A DNA stretch of 19,217 nucleotides from Phascolarctobacterium sp. (GCA_019417125.1 DXVZ01000085.1:1-19217); one strand, 5' to 3'. Shown: positions 1-8,058, counted from the first letter of the stretch. Translations and numbers: made by a program. Notes: generated from the letters alone by a model not told the origin.

Positions 1-19
1 GTTTTTATCTATTAGCCAA

Positions 20-45
20 ATTGCAAAATTGCCAAATTTTGCAAA
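20..45. promoter_or_regulatory. Operator-like inverted repeat 1, over the fic -35
   Basis: The site has the form ATTGCA-N14-TGCAAA. Within it, TTGCAAAATT (21-30) and AATTTTGCAA (35-44) are perfect 10-bp inverted arms around a 4-bp spacer. It covers the -35 hexamer at 29-34. The half-site separation equals that of the repeats at 61-86 and 101-126. This supports one dimeric regulator binding all three sites. The binding protein is unknown. Confidence 0.65.
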
Positions 46-57
46 GTACGGTATAAT
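29..57 (+). promoter_or_regulatory. Promoter of the fic gene (sigma70-type)
   Basis: A TTGCCA -35 element (29-34) and a perfect TATAAT -10 element (52-57) are separated by exactly 17 bp. Transcription would start near position 64, giving a leader of about 85 nt before the fic start at 149. The -35 lies inside the first inverted repeat (20-45), and the -10 overlaps the left edge of the 42-bp palindrome (53-94). A protein bound there should compete with RNA polymerase. Spacing and hexamers are seen directly; activity is inferred. Confidence 0.8.
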
Positions 58-94
58 GAGATTGCAAAAATCGCGATTTTTGCAATCTCATTAT
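53..94. promoter_or_regulatory. Operator-like 42-bp perfect palindrome at the fic start site
   Basis: Every base from 53 to 94 pairs with its mirror position, with the centre between 73 and 74 in TCGCGA. The inner 26 bp (61-86) are ATTGCA-N14-TGCAAT, the same pattern as the two neighbouring repeats. The palindrome overlaps the -10 element and includes the predicted transcription start near 64. In RNA it would only be partly transcribed, and no T-run suited to termination of an upstream transcript directly follows the arm. A DNA operator therefore fits better than a terminator, though a role in RNA cannot be excluded. Confidence 0.75.
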
Positions 95-100
95 TTTTAT

Positions 101-126
101 ATTGCAGATTTACATGGATTTGCAAT
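101..126. promoter_or_regulatory. Operator-like inverted repeat 3, in the fic leader
   Basis: This imperfect repeat has the form ATTGCA-N14-TGCAAT. The outer six bases of each arm pair perfectly, and further inside AT/AT matches around one mismatch. It lies between the predicted transcription start and the ribosome binding site AAAGGA (134-139). Its centre (113.5) is 40 bp from the centre of the 53-94 palindrome, which is itself 41 bp from the centre of repeat 1. Confidence 0.55.
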
Positions 127-148
127 TTAGGTTAAAGGATTTAATAAT

Positions 149-1363
149 ATGGCTTACATACCTTTATATGAAATGTACTATAAACACAATAACGAATGGC
201 AAACAGAATATCAAAAACGTTTTAACAACCCTTTTGCCAAGCATATAGATATTGCCGTTAAAGAGTTTAACAGGGAAAAAGAGTTTGCACTTTTTTACTG
301 TCACACTGAAGAAATTGTAACGCTGCAAAATAAAATTATGTTCGATTTTCTTAAACTTCAGCAGCTATTCAGCCTGCTTCCGGGCGCGGGCATTTATCAA
401 TTTTTAAAATCCTGCATGATTGAAGAAATACAATCTACCAACGAGATTGAAGGCGTAAGAAGCACCCGCCGTGAAATCCGCGAGGCAATGTTCGCACAGG
501 GCAAATATAACCCAGATGTCCGCCTTTGGGGCATAGTTAATAAATATAATAAAATTATCAATGACGAAAATATTAAACTTAAAACCTGCGCGGATATAAG
601 AAGCCTATATGATGATTTTATTCTGGACGAGATTAAAAGAAATAATCCGCTGGATATTCCCGATGGAAGCATTTTCCGCAAAAACAGCGTCGATATTGTC
701 AGCGGCACGCAGAAAACCATTCACCGCGGCGTATACCCCGAAAATAAAATTATAGATTATATGGATAAAGCACTGCAATTTCTGCACGATAATTCGGTGT
801 CTATTTTTATCAGGATTGCCGTTTTTCATTATTTATTCGGCTATATTCATCCGTTTTATGACGGCAACGGGCGTATGTCAAGGTTCATAACATCTTATCT
901 TTTGTCCAAAAACCTGCACCCTACCATAGCGCTGCGCCTATCTGTTTTAATAAAACAGCATAAAAACGACTATTATAAACTGTTTGAAAACACTAACGCG
1001 CAAATAAACTGCGGCGATTTAACTCCTTTTATAATTTGGTCGTTAGAATTTATTGCGTCCGCCATTACAAGCACCTATAAACTGCTTTTTGAAAAATGCG
1101 AATTGTTCTCATCATTAAGCCAAAAGTTAAATGAGATGCTGAAAAATAAAGATGCCACCACCCAAAGAGTGTATAACGTACTTTTGCAGGCTGCGGTATT
1201 CTCCGATATGGGCGCAACGGCGCAGGAAATAGTTCAGACGCTTAAACTATCCAAGCGGACGATAGACGCCAGGCTTAAAGAAATACCGGATGAAATTTTA
1301 TTGGCAGATAAAACTTCGCGCCCCTATCATTACAAACTGCGGCTTTCATTTTTTGAACAATAA
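149..1363 (+). CDS. Class II Fic-domain protein (putative AMP-transferase) with C-terminal HTH-like region
   Basis: Fic enzymes usually transfer AMP from ATP to a hydroxyl side chain of a target protein. The full catalytic motif HPFxDGNGRxxR is present at residues 234-245 (H234 as general base, D238, the GNGR anion-binding loop, R245). The inhibitory motif (S/T)xxxE(G/N) is TNEIEG at 97-102. It precedes the Fic core, which makes this a class II, self-inhibited Fic of 404 residues. The last ~70 residues (about 335-404, with the stretch AQEIVQTLKLSKRTIDARLKEI) resemble a winged helix-turn-helix. AAAGGA at 134-139 sits 9 nt before the ATG. No separate antitoxin gene is visible. The gene is AT-rich compared with the genes that follow, which suggests later acquisition. 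The target protein cannot be inferred. It is probably autoregulated through the repeats upstream, but that is inference. Confidence 0.92.
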   Translation: MAYIPLYEMYYKHNNEWQTEYQKRFNNPFAKHIDIAVKEFNREKEFALFYCHTEEIVTLQNKIMFDFLKLQQLFSLLPGAGIYQFLKSCMIEEIQSTNEIEGVRSTRREIREAMFAQGKYNPDVRLWGIVNKYNKIINDENIKLKTCADIRSLYDDFILDEIKRNNPLDIPDGSIFRKNSVDIVSGTQKTIHRGVYPENKIIDYMDKALQFLHDNSVSIFIRIAVFHYLFGYIHPFYDGNGRMSRFITSYLLSKNLHPTIALRLSVLIKQHKNDYYKLFENTNAQINCGDLTPFIIWSLEFIASAITSTYKLLFEKCELFSSLSQKLNEMLKNKDATTQRVYNVLLQAAVFSDMGATAQEIVQTLKLSKRTIDARLKEIPDEILLADKTSRPYHYKLRLSFFEQ

Positions 1364-1374
1364 AACAGCGGTAT

Positions 1375-1406
1375 AAAAAACAGCAGGCTCATCGCCTGCT
1401 GTTTTT
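1375..1406. terminator. Bidirectional terminator between fic and lpdA
   Basis: The arms AACAGCAGGC (1379-1388) and GCCTGCTGTT (1394-1403) pair perfectly around a 5-nt loop. A-run 1375-1380 lies on the left and a T-run reaches 1406 on the right. The hairpin thus has a U-tail in both directions. It serves fic (ends 1363) on the plus strand and the glycine cleavage operon (ends 1423) on the minus strand. Confidence 0.9.
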
Positions 1407-1422
1407 ACGTTTATATGCTTAT

Positions 1423-2814
1423 TTACCGTTTGCGCGGAGGCATTGTATGAATGCTGTTGCCGTCGGCGGCATGCACCGCTTCGGTAATGCCTTCGCAGAA
1501 GGTTGGATGCGGATGCAGCGCCATTGCCAGCTGCGCTTTGGTCAGCCCAGCGCTTACAGCCGTTACCAGCTCGCCAATCATATCGGTGGCGCGCCCGCAC
1601 ATCAGCTGCGCACCGATGATTTTTTCCGATTCCGCATCGAACACCAGCTTAATAAAGCCGCGTTCTTCGTTTTCGATAATTGATTTACCGTTGCCGCTCA
1701 TAATGTACTTGCCGGTAATAACGGCACGCCCCTGCGCTTTAGCTTCGTCCGCAGTAATGCCAACCGTGGCAATTTCGGGCGAGGTGTATACGCACGAAGG
1801 CACAAGGTTCGCGTCAACAGTCGGAGCAAGCCCGCAGATGTGTTCAACGCAGGCGATGCCCTGCGCCTCTGCCGCGTGTGCCAGCTGAATGCCGCCGGTA
1901 ACGTCGCCGATAGCGTAAATATGCGGCACGTTGGTTTGGTAATTAGCGTCAACCTTAACGCGCCCGCGGTCAAGCTCTACGCCTGCGGCTTCCACGTTCA
2001 GCCCGTCGGTAACGGCGCGGCGCCCTACGCAAATCAGCACGCCGTCGGCGCTGACGCTTTCAGTTTTGCCCTTGCGCTCAAAGGTGCAGGTCAGGCGGCC
2101 GCCTTCCTGCGTAATACCCGTTACCATGGACGCGGTATTTACTGCCACGCCGCGCTTTTTAAGAATCATGGAAAGGTTCTGTGAAATCTCGCGGTCCATA
2201 TTCGCCAAAATCCTGTCCAGTGCTTCAATAATTGTCACCTTGCGCCCAATGCCGCTGTAAACGCTTGCCATTTCTACGCCGATAACGCCGCCGCCGATAA
2301 TTACCAGCTCGTTGTAATCGCAGCTGTCGGTGTCAAGCATTTCGTCACTTATAACAACGTCCGGCAAATCCGCACCGGGGATGGGCGGCACTGCCGGTTT
2401 GCTGCCGGTAGCGATAATAAAGTTTTTGGCGGTATGGGTTTCGCCGTTTACGGTAATGCTTTCGGGCGAGGCAAATGCCGCCGTACCGGTAAGCACGTCA
2501 ACACCGTTGCCTTTTAAAAGCTGCGCCACGCCGCCGCGGAGCTGCTCTACCACCTGCGCCTTGCGCGCGTGCATGGCTTTAAAATCTGCCTGCGCGCCGG
2601 TTACGTTAACTCCCATTTTAGCCGCTTCAGAAATTTCGCGGTACAAGTTAGCGCTGTGCATAAGGGTTTTAGTGGGTATGCAGCCGCGGTTCAGGCATGT
2701 ACCGCCTACTTCCGCACGTTCTGCTACGGCGGTTTTAAGCCCCAGCTGCGCCGCACGGATAGCAGCCACATAGCCGCCCGGCCCTGCGCCGATAACTATT
2801 AAATCGTATTGCAT
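1423..2814 (-). CDS. lpdA: Dihydrolipoyl dehydrogenase (E3 / L-protein)
   Basis: This FAD enzyme reoxidises dihydrolipoyl groups with NAD+, here most likely the lipoyl arm of GcvH. Of the 463 residues, 9-14 (GAGPGG) form the FAD dinucleotide fold. The redox disulfide is C40-C45 in GGTCLNRGCIP. A second, NAD-binding glycine motif GGGVIG is at 174-179. The C-terminal HPHPT...E supplies the catalytic His/Glu pair (H436, E441). Length and motif order are normal for the family, and there is no N-terminal lipoyl domain. It is the last gene of the operon, 14 bp after lplA. The RBS AGAAAGG lies about 10 nt before the ATG. Location at the end of a gcv operon makes the glycine cleavage L-protein role likely; it could also serve other lipoyl complexes in the cell. 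Confidence 0.95.
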   Translation of the reverse strand: MQYDLIVIGAGPGGYVAAIRAAQLGLKTAVAERAEVGGTCLNRGCIPTKTLMHSANLYREISEAAKMGVNVTGAQADFKAMHARKAQVVEQLRGGVAQLLKGNGVDVLTGTAAFASPESITVNGETHTAKNFIIATGSKPAVPPIPGADLPDVVISDEMLDTDSCDYNELVIIGGGVIGVEMASVYSGIGRKVTIIEALDRILANMDREISQNLSMILKKRGVAVNTASMVTGITQEGGRLTCTFERKGKTESVSADGVLICVGRRAVTDGLNVEAAGVELDRGRVKVDANYQTNVPHIYAIGDVTGGIQLAHAAEAQGIACVEHICGLAPTVDANLVPSCVYTSPEIATVGITADEAKAQGRAVITGKYIMSGNGKSIIENEERGFIKLVFDAESEKIIGAQLMCGRATDMIGELVTAVSAGLTKAQLAMALHPHPTFCEGITEAVHAADGNSIHTMPPRKR

Positions 2815-2828
2815 GGTTGTGTACCTTT

Positions 2829-3818
2829 CTATATTGTAAGTTGTGCTAAAAATTTACTGATGTCGTTTCCTGCCTGCCCGGCGATACTTTTTGCCGCCTG
2901 CGCCAGTGCCTGCGGGTTAAACGCGCAGCCTTTAAAAAGTTCGCCCGTGCCCGCAAGCAGCTCCCAGTCCATAGCGTCGGTGTAAACCTGCGCCTGCTGC
3001 ACTACGCCGCCGTCCACGCGGCACGCCAGCGTAAAGCTGCCCCAATCGAAGCGTGCTTCCGTCAGCCAGCTAAAGGGCAGGCGAGTACCCAGCCTAAAAG
3101 CGTCGTCTTTAAACTCCGCTTCGTACTTTGCCAGTTCTGCTGCGTCAAAATCCGCCTCGCTTAAACGCTGCGGCTCGCTGCCGTAAACCTCCGCCAAAGC
3201 CCGTATAAGCGCGTTTTGCAGCATGGGTACGGTAAGCTCTGGGCACACTTCTTTAAGGTTCAGCACACGGCTTTTAACGGAGCTTACGCCTTTTGCCTTA
3301 AGTTTAAGCGGCGATACGGTAAGGTATTTTGCCATTTCGTCTGTTTTAACATCGATTAAAAGCGTGCCGTGATGGTATTTTTTATTGCCGCTGGTATAAA
3401 AGGCATTGCCCGATACCTTGCGCCCGTCCACCAAAATATCGTTGCGGCCGCTTTTTTGCGCCCTGATACCCAGGTTTTGCAGCGCCGCAATAATAACGCC
3501 AAGCTGGCGGTCAAGGCTGTAAGTGCGCGCATCCGTTAAAAAGGTAAAGTTTAAATTGCCGCTGTCATGGTATACGGCACCGCCGCCCGAAAGACGGCGC
3601 ACAAGCTGCCCGCCGTCTTTACGCAGCAGTGCCATGTTACATTCCGCCCACGGGTTTTGGTTGCGCCCAATGACCACCGTGTTTTTGTTCTGCCACAGGT
3701 ACAGCGTTACGCTGCCTGCCGGGGTATGTTCCAACAAATAACGCTCCACCGCCAAGTTGCGGTAAGGGTCAGTGCAGCTGGTGATATAACAGGCAACAGG
3801 TATTTTATTTGCGTACAT
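2829..3818 (-). CDS. lplA: Lipoate-protein ligase A
   Basis: The enzyme activates free lipoate with ATP and attaches it to the lipoyl lysine of acceptor proteins, here presumably GcvH K64. The family signature RRLSGGGAVYHDSGNLNF (residues 74-91) binds the lipoyl-adenylate. The catalytic lysine is K134 in GRKVSGNA, followed by HHGTLL (149-154). At 329 residues it has both the large catalytic domain and the small C-terminal domain of E. coli-type LplA. The start codon overlaps the end of gcvPB by 14 bp and no strong Shine-Dalgarno is seen, so translation is probably coupled to gcvPB. No lipA or lipB is in the window. That fits lipoate scavenging, though synthesis genes may lie elsewhere. Confidence 0.94.
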   Translation of the reverse strand: MYANKIPVACYITSCTDPYRNLAVERYLLEHTPAGSVTLYLWQNKNTVVIGRNQNPWAECNMALLRKDGGQLVRRLSGGGAVYHDSGNLNFTFLTDARTYSLDRQLGVIIAALQNLGIRAQKSGRNDILVDGRKVSGNAFYTSGNKKYHHGTLLIDVKTDEMAKYLTVSPLKLKAKGVSSVKSRVLNLKEVCPELTVPMLQNALIRALAEVYGSEPQRLSEADFDAAELAKYEAEFKDDAFRLGTRLPFSWLTEARFDWGSFTLACRVDGGVVQQAQVYTDAMDWELLAGTGELFKGCAFNPQALAQAAKSIAGQAGNDISKFLAQLTI

Positions 3819-5214
3819 ATTTTAAAACGGGCTTACGTGCCGCCTGCACTTCGTCCGGGCGCTTAATCTGCGCATGGTGCGGCGCGTTGTGCATATATTC
3901 AGCGTCGGTGTGCGCCAGTTCATGCAGCTCCAGCAGCGCCTGCACAGCTTCGTCCAGCGTTTTGCGCGCTTCCGTTTCGGTCGGTTCCAGCATCAGCGCT
4001 TCATGCACAATCAGCGGGAAGTACATCGTCGGCGGGTGAATGCCGCGGTCGATTAAGGATTTCGCCACATCCAGCGCCGTTACGCCGGTCGTCTTTTTCA
4101 GTTCTTCCAGGCTCATTACAAATTCGTGCATGCAGGTATGATCATACGCCATATCGTAGGTGCCCTGCAATTTGTGCATCATATAGTTGGCATTTAAAAC
4201 GGCGGTTTCGCTTGCTTCGCGCACACCTTCCGCACCAAGAGTCAGCACATACGCCAGCGCCCTTACGCACACAAGGAAGTTGCCGTAAAACGCGCGCATC
4301 TGCAAATGCCCTTCGCCAGCACCGTCGCCCAAAGCAGATTTAGGCAAAAAGTCTTTCAGCAAGGCTTTGCAGCCGACAGGGCCTGCGCCCGGCCCGCCGC
4401 CGCCGTGCGGAGTGGAGAAGGTTTTGTGCAGGTTAAGATGCACTACGTCGAAGCCCATATCGCCGGGGCGCGCGATGCCCATAACAGCGTTTAAGTTTGC
4501 GCCATCGTAATAGCACAGGCCGCCCGCTTCGTGGACGATATTGGTAATTTCAAGAATATTGCTGTCGAACAGGCCCACGGTATTAGGGTTAGTCAGCATC
4601 AGGCCTGCCGTGGTATCGTCAACAGCGGCACGCAGTGCGTCAAGGTCCACGCAGCCATCAGCGTTAGAAGGCACGTTAACCGTAGTAAAGCCCGCCATAG
4701 CGGCGCTTGCCGGGTTGGTGCCGTGCGCGCTGTCAGGAATAATTATTTTAGTGCGCTTGGTATCGCCGTGCGCTTCGTGATATTTTTTAATCAGCAAAAG
4801 TCCGGTAAATTCGCCGTGCGCACCAGCCGCAGGCTGAAAATCCATCTTATCCATGCCGGTAATTTCGCACAGGTATTTATCCAAAAGTTCCAGCGCTTCG
4901 GTGCAGCCCTGCACTGTTTCCTTGGGCTGCAAGGGGTGGACGGCGGCAAAACCAGGCAGGTTTGCCATCTCGTCATTAATGCGCGGGTTGTATTTCATAG
5001 TGCAGCTGCCCAGCGGATAAAAACCGTTGTTTACGCCGTGTGCGCGGTTGGCAAGCGCGGTGTAGTGGCGGCTGATTTCCGTTTCGGAAAGTTCCGGCAG
5101 TAAAAGTTCGCTTTTGCGCGCCAATGCGTCAGGCAGTGCGCTTACCGGCACGTCGCACGCTGGGAAAATATCGCAGCCGTGGCCGGGAGTGCTTTTTTCA
5201 AATAACAATTCCAT
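3805..5214 (-). CDS. gcvPB: Glycine dehydrogenase (decarboxylating) subunit 2
   Basis: This is the PLP-carrying half of the split P-protein. With GcvPA it decarboxylates glycine and passes the aminomethyl group to lipoyl-GcvH. The PLP lysine is K264 in HKTFSTPHGGGGPG; the SAHGTNPASA and YYDGANLNA segments are also typical. The protein has 469 residues from the chosen ATG. A longer reading starts at a GTG at 5223, but that codon is only 1 nt from the AGGAGG at 5225-5230. The ATG at 5214 is 10 nt away and forms TAATG with the gcvPA stop, a classic coupled junction. The 3' end overlaps lplA by 14 bp. Confidence 0.96.
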   Translation of the reverse strand: MELLFEKSTPGHGCDIFPACDVPVSALPDALARKSELLLPELSETEISRHYTALANRAHGVNNGFYPLGSCTMKYNPRINDEMANLPGFAAVHPLQPKETVQGCTEALELLDKYLCEITGMDKMDFQPAAGAHGEFTGLLLIKKYHEAHGDTKRTKIIIPDSAHGTNPASAAMAGFTTVNVPSNADGCVDLDALRAAVDDTTAGLMLTNPNTVGLFDSNILEITNIVHEAGGLCYYDGANLNAVMGIARPGDMGFDVVHLNLHKTFSTPHGGGGPGAGPVGCKALLKDFLPKSALGDGAGEGHLQMRAFYGNFLVCVRALAYVLTLGAEGVREASETAVLNANYMMHKLQGTYDMAYDHTCMHEFVMSLEELKKTTGVTALDVAKSLIDRGIHPPTMYFPLIVHEALMLEPTETEARKTLDEAVQALLELHELAHTDAEYMHNAPHHAQIKRPDEVQAARKPVLKYVRK

Positions 5215-6527
5215 TATGCGCACACCTCCTTCACAATGGCAACTGCTTTATCGAGCGCTTCCTTGCTTGCTTTTTCGGTTACGCACCACAGCACGCCCTC
5301 TTTAATCGGCAAGCCGCCGAGAATGCCCTCTTTGGCAAGCGCCGCCAAAACTTCGTCCTGCTTGGGCAGGGTAGTAACAAATTCGTGGAAAAATTCGCCA
5401 GTGTAAACAAGGTTTACGCCTGCAATTTTAGTAAGTTCCTGCGCCAGATAGTGCGCTTTACTAAGGCACAGCGTTGCTGCCTGCTTTAAGCCTTTAGGCC
5501 CAACTGTTGCCAAATATACGGAAGCTGTTAAAGCGCACAGCGCCTCGTTGGAGCAGATGTTGCTGCTGGCTTTTTCGCGGCGGATGTGCTGTTCGCGCGC
5601 CTGCAAGGTTAAAACGTAAGCGCGGTTGCCTTCAGCGTCCACCGTTTCGCCGACAATGCGCCCCGGCAGTTTGCGCATCATCGCGCCCGTTGCCGCCATA
5701 AAGCCAAGGTACGGGCCGCCGAAGCCCAGCGGCAAACCCAAGGGCTGCCCTTCGCCAACGGCAATATCAGCGCCGCATTCAGCAGGGGTTTTCATCAGTG
5801 CCAGCGCAATGGGGTTAACGCCCATAATGTACTTAGCGCCGCCTGCGTGAGTCAGTTCCGCAATCTGTTCCGCGTCCTCAAACTGGCCGTAGAAGTTGGG
5901 CTGCTGCACATAAACGCAGCAAACGTCCGGCGTAAGCATGGCTTTTAATGCTTCCAGGTCGGTTTTGCCGTCTTTAGCGGGTACAAGGCGCATTTCCGCG
6001 TCCGCACCGTAGCAGTAAGTTTTAATGGTTGCGATAACGTCCGGGTTAGCGGCAGCGCTCACCAGCGCCACGCTGCGCTTACGGTCGCGGCACATGGCAG
6101 CGGCTTCGGCAGCGGCGGCAGCACCGTCATAAACGGAAGCGTTAGCAGTATCCATGCCAGTCAAATCACAAATCATGGTCTGGTATTCAAAAATGGACTG
6201 CAAAATGCCCTGGCTCATCTCCGCCTGGTACGGCGTGTAGCTGGTTACAAACTCCTCTTTGGACGTTATGTATTTTACAATTGAAGGAATGTAGTGGTCA
6301 TAAGCGCCCGCGCCGCGCAAAATCGTGCCGAACACGGTGTTTTTGCCTGCCAGCTCCTGCATTTTGGCGCGCACCTCCAACTCGCTCATGCCAGCGGGCA
6401 GGTTCAGCGGCTTATTAAGGTAAACTTCGTCCGGCACATCTTTAAACAAGCTGCGGATACTGTCATAACCGGTTTCTGCAAGCATCGCCTGCCGTTCTTC
6501 TTTAGTAGAGGGGATATAGCTTCCCAT
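5214..6527 (-). CDS. gcvPA: Glycine dehydrogenase (decarboxylating) subunit 1
   Basis: This is the N-terminal half of P-protein as a separate polypeptide of 437 residues, the usual size for the two-subunit form found in many Bacillota, archaea and thermophiles. The start MGSYIPSTKEERQAML, the SYTPYQAEMSQGILQSIFEYQ block (about 95-115) and the GEGQPLGLPLGFGGPYLGF block are characteristic. It lacks the PLP lysine, which is in GcvPB; the two are expected to form an alpha2beta2 complex. AAGGAGGG (6533-6540) precedes the ATG by 5 nt and shares its first base with the gcvH stop codon. It directly follows gcvH with a 12-bp gap. Confidence 0.96.
   Translation of the reverse strand: MGSYIPSTKEERQAMLAETGYDSIRSLFKDVPDEVYLNKPLNLPAGMSELEVRAKMQELAGKNTVFGTILRGAGAYDHYIPSIVKYITSKEEFVTSYTPYQAEMSQGILQSIFEYQTMICDLTGMDTANASVYDGAAAAAEAAAMCRDRKRSVALVSAAANPDVIATIKTYCYGADAEMRLVPAKDGKTDLEALKAMLTPDVCCVYVQQPNFYGQFEDAEQIAELTHAGGAKYIMGVNPIALALMKTPAECGADIAVGEGQPLGLPLGFGGPYLGFMAATGAMMRKLPGRIVGETVDAEGNRAYVLTLQAREQHIRREKASSNICSNEALCALTASVYLATVGPKGLKQAATLCLSKAHYLAQELTKIAGVNLVYTGEFFHEFVTTLPKQDEVLAALAKEGILGGLPIKEGVLWCVTEKASKEALDKAVAIVKEVCA
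5225..5230 (-). promoter_or_regulatory. Ribosome binding site that sets the gcvPB start
   Basis: A perfect AGGAGG on the minus strand lies inside the last codons of gcvPA. Spacing is 10 nt to the ATG at 5214 but only 1 nt to the upstream in-frame GTG at 5223. The ATG is therefore the likely start, and gcvPB translation can be fed by ribosomes ending gcvPA at the TAATG junction. Confidence 0.8.
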
Positions 6528-6539
6528 AGGCGCCCTCCT

Positions 6540-6923
6540 TTATGCCTGTTCTTCTTTTACAAAGGCTTCGTATTCTTCTGCGGTCAGCAAATCTTCCTGG
6601 TCAGTAATTTCCTCAAAACGTGCCAGCCACGCTTCGTACGGAGCTTCGTTAATGGTCTGCGGTGCGTCAGCCAGTTCTTCGTTTACTTCGGCAACGGTGC
6701 CGGTAACCGGGCTGTACACGTCGGAAACCGCCTTAACAGATTCAACATCGGCAAAAGTGTCGCCTGCGGCGAATGTATCGCCAACCATCGGCAGGTTAAC
6801 AAATACCAGGTCGCCCAGCTCGTTCTGCGCGTAATCAGTTAAACCTACGGTTGCACTGCCGTCTTCGGCAAATTTCACCCACTCATGGGATTTGGTGTAG
6901 CAAACGTCGTTAGGAATGTTCAT
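6540..6923 (-). CDS. gcvH: Glycine cleavage system H protein
   Basis: This lipoyl carrier shuttles the aminomethyl group from P to T protein and electrons to LpdA. The 127 residues match the family length. The lipoylation site is K64 in ESVKAVSDVYSP, and SHEWVKF near the N-terminus and GLTDYAQNELGDLVFVNLP are diagnostic. AGGAGG at 6933-6938 lies 9 nt before the ATG. It sits between gcvT (30-bp gap) and gcvPA (12-bp gap). The only lipoyl acceptor visible in this window, it is the expected client of the downstream lplA. Confidence 0.97.
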   Translation of the reverse strand: MNIPNDVCYTKSHEWVKFAEDGSATVGLTDYAQNELGDLVFVNLPMVGDTFAAGDTFADVESVKAVSDVYSPVTGTVAEVNEELADAPQTINEAPYEAWLARFEEITDQEDLLTAEEYEAFVKEEQA

Positions 6924-6953
6924 AATAAATAGCCTCCTTAAATTGATTTTATT

Positions 6954-8036
6954 TTATGCGCGTTTATAAAACGGCAGGGGTACTACTTCCGCGTCAATTC
7001 TGCGTCCGCGTACATCTACCTGCACTTTAGTGCCTATTTCGGCGTAATCTACGGGCACCATCGCCATAGCGACAGGCGCGTTAAGGTACGGGCAGTGCGT
7101 GCCGCTGGTTACAACGCCGATTTTTTCATCGCCGCTGTATACGTTGCAGTGCTCGCGCGCAATGCCGCGGCCAGTAATTTTTAAGCCCACGCGGATAACT
7201 TTCGGGTCGCCCTTGGCTAAAATGGCGTCCATGCCGATAAAGCGGTCCTTGCCGAGCTTAACGAAAAAGTCCAGCCCTGCTTCCAGCGGAGTAATATCGT
7301 CGGTCAGTTCGTGCCCATACAGCGGCATAGCTGCTTCCAAACGCAGGGTATCACGCGCGCCCAAGCCGCAGGGAATTAAACCGTATTCTTTGCCTGCTTC
7401 CAGCAAAAGATTCCACAGTTTCGGTCCGTCTTCGGCAGCGCAGTAAAATTCATAGCCAAATTCGCCGGTGTAGCCTGTGCGCGAAACAATGCACTTAATG
7501 CCCTGCACGTCCACATCTTTAACAAAGCTGTAATATTTTTGGGGGATGCCGTCTTCCGGCACGATTTTAGCGGCAATCTCTTTCGATTTCGGTCCCTGCA
7601 ATGCCAGCTGGGCAACGGAATCGGAAATATCTTCAAAAGAAGCTGTGCCGAAAAGGTGCGCCTTAACCCAGTCCGCGTCCTTATGGCGGTTAGCGGCGTT
7701 AACAACCAATAGGTATTCTTCGCCGTTTACTTTATAAATCAAAACGTCGTCGACGATGCCGCCGCGCTCGTTGCACATCGGGCTGTAACGTACTTGCCCG
7801 TCATACATATTGGCAAAATCGTTGCAGAACAAATTCTGAACGTTAGCAAGCGCGTCCGCGCCCTTAATTAAAAATTCGCCCATGTGCGATACGTCAAAAA
7901 GCCCGCAGGCAGTGCGTACTGCCATATGTTCCTTAATAACGCCCGTATATTGCACCGGCAGCAGATAACCTGCAAACGGCACAATTTTGCCTCCGGCTGC
8001 AACATGGCATTCATAAAGAGGTGTTTTCAGTTCCAT
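6954..8036 (-). CDS. gcvT: Aminomethyltransferase (glycine cleavage T protein)
   Basis: T protein releases ammonia from the aminomethyl-lipoyl group and gives 5,10-methylene-tetrahydrofolate. The 360 residues contain GLFDVSHMGEF (about 45-55), the acidic pair D96-D97 in GGIVDDVLIYK that carries the catalytic Asp, VVNAANRHKD, GYTGEFGYEFY, and ARDTLRLEAAMPLYGHEL. The C-terminal barrel domain has VTSGTHCPYLNAPVAMA. An in-frame TTG lies one codon upstream (8039). ATG at 8036 is preferred, 10 nt from AAAGGAG (8047-8053). This is the first gene of the operon, behind the promoter at 8092-8120. Confidence 0.96.
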   Translation of the reverse strand: MELKTPLYECHVAAGGKIVPFAGYLLPVQYTGVIKEHMAVRTACGLFDVSHMGEFLIKGADALANVQNLFCNDFANMYDGQVRYSPMCNERGGIVDDVLIYKVNGEEYLLVVNAANRHKDADWVKAHLFGTASFEDISDSVAQLALQGPKSKEIAAKIVPEDGIPQKYYSFVKDVDVQGIKCIVSRTGYTGEFGYEFYCAAEDGPKLWNLLLEAGKEYGLIPCGLGARDTLRLEAAMPLYGHELTDDITPLEAGLDFFVKLGKDRFIGMDAILAKGDPKVIRVGLKITGRGIAREHCNVYSGDEKIGVVTSGTHCPYLNAPVAMAMVPVDYAEIGTKVQVDVRGRRIDAEVVPLPFYKRA

Positions 8037-8058
8037 CAAAACGATGCTCCTTTATCAC

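Noticed and set aside
149..1363. Fic toxin with a separate antitoxin (FicTA or Doc/Phd type)
   Set aside because: No small antitoxin gene is found before or after it; the inhibitory motif is inside the same protein.
4531..5103. Open frame of 190 codons antisense to gcvPB
   Set aside because: It lies wholly inside the well-recognised gcvPB and has no motif or start signals; GC-rich codon usage opens such frames on the opposite strand.
5221..5223. GTG at 5223 as the gcvPB start
   Set aside because: Only 1 nt separates it from AGGAGG; the ATG at 5214 has normal spacing and couples to the gcvPA stop.
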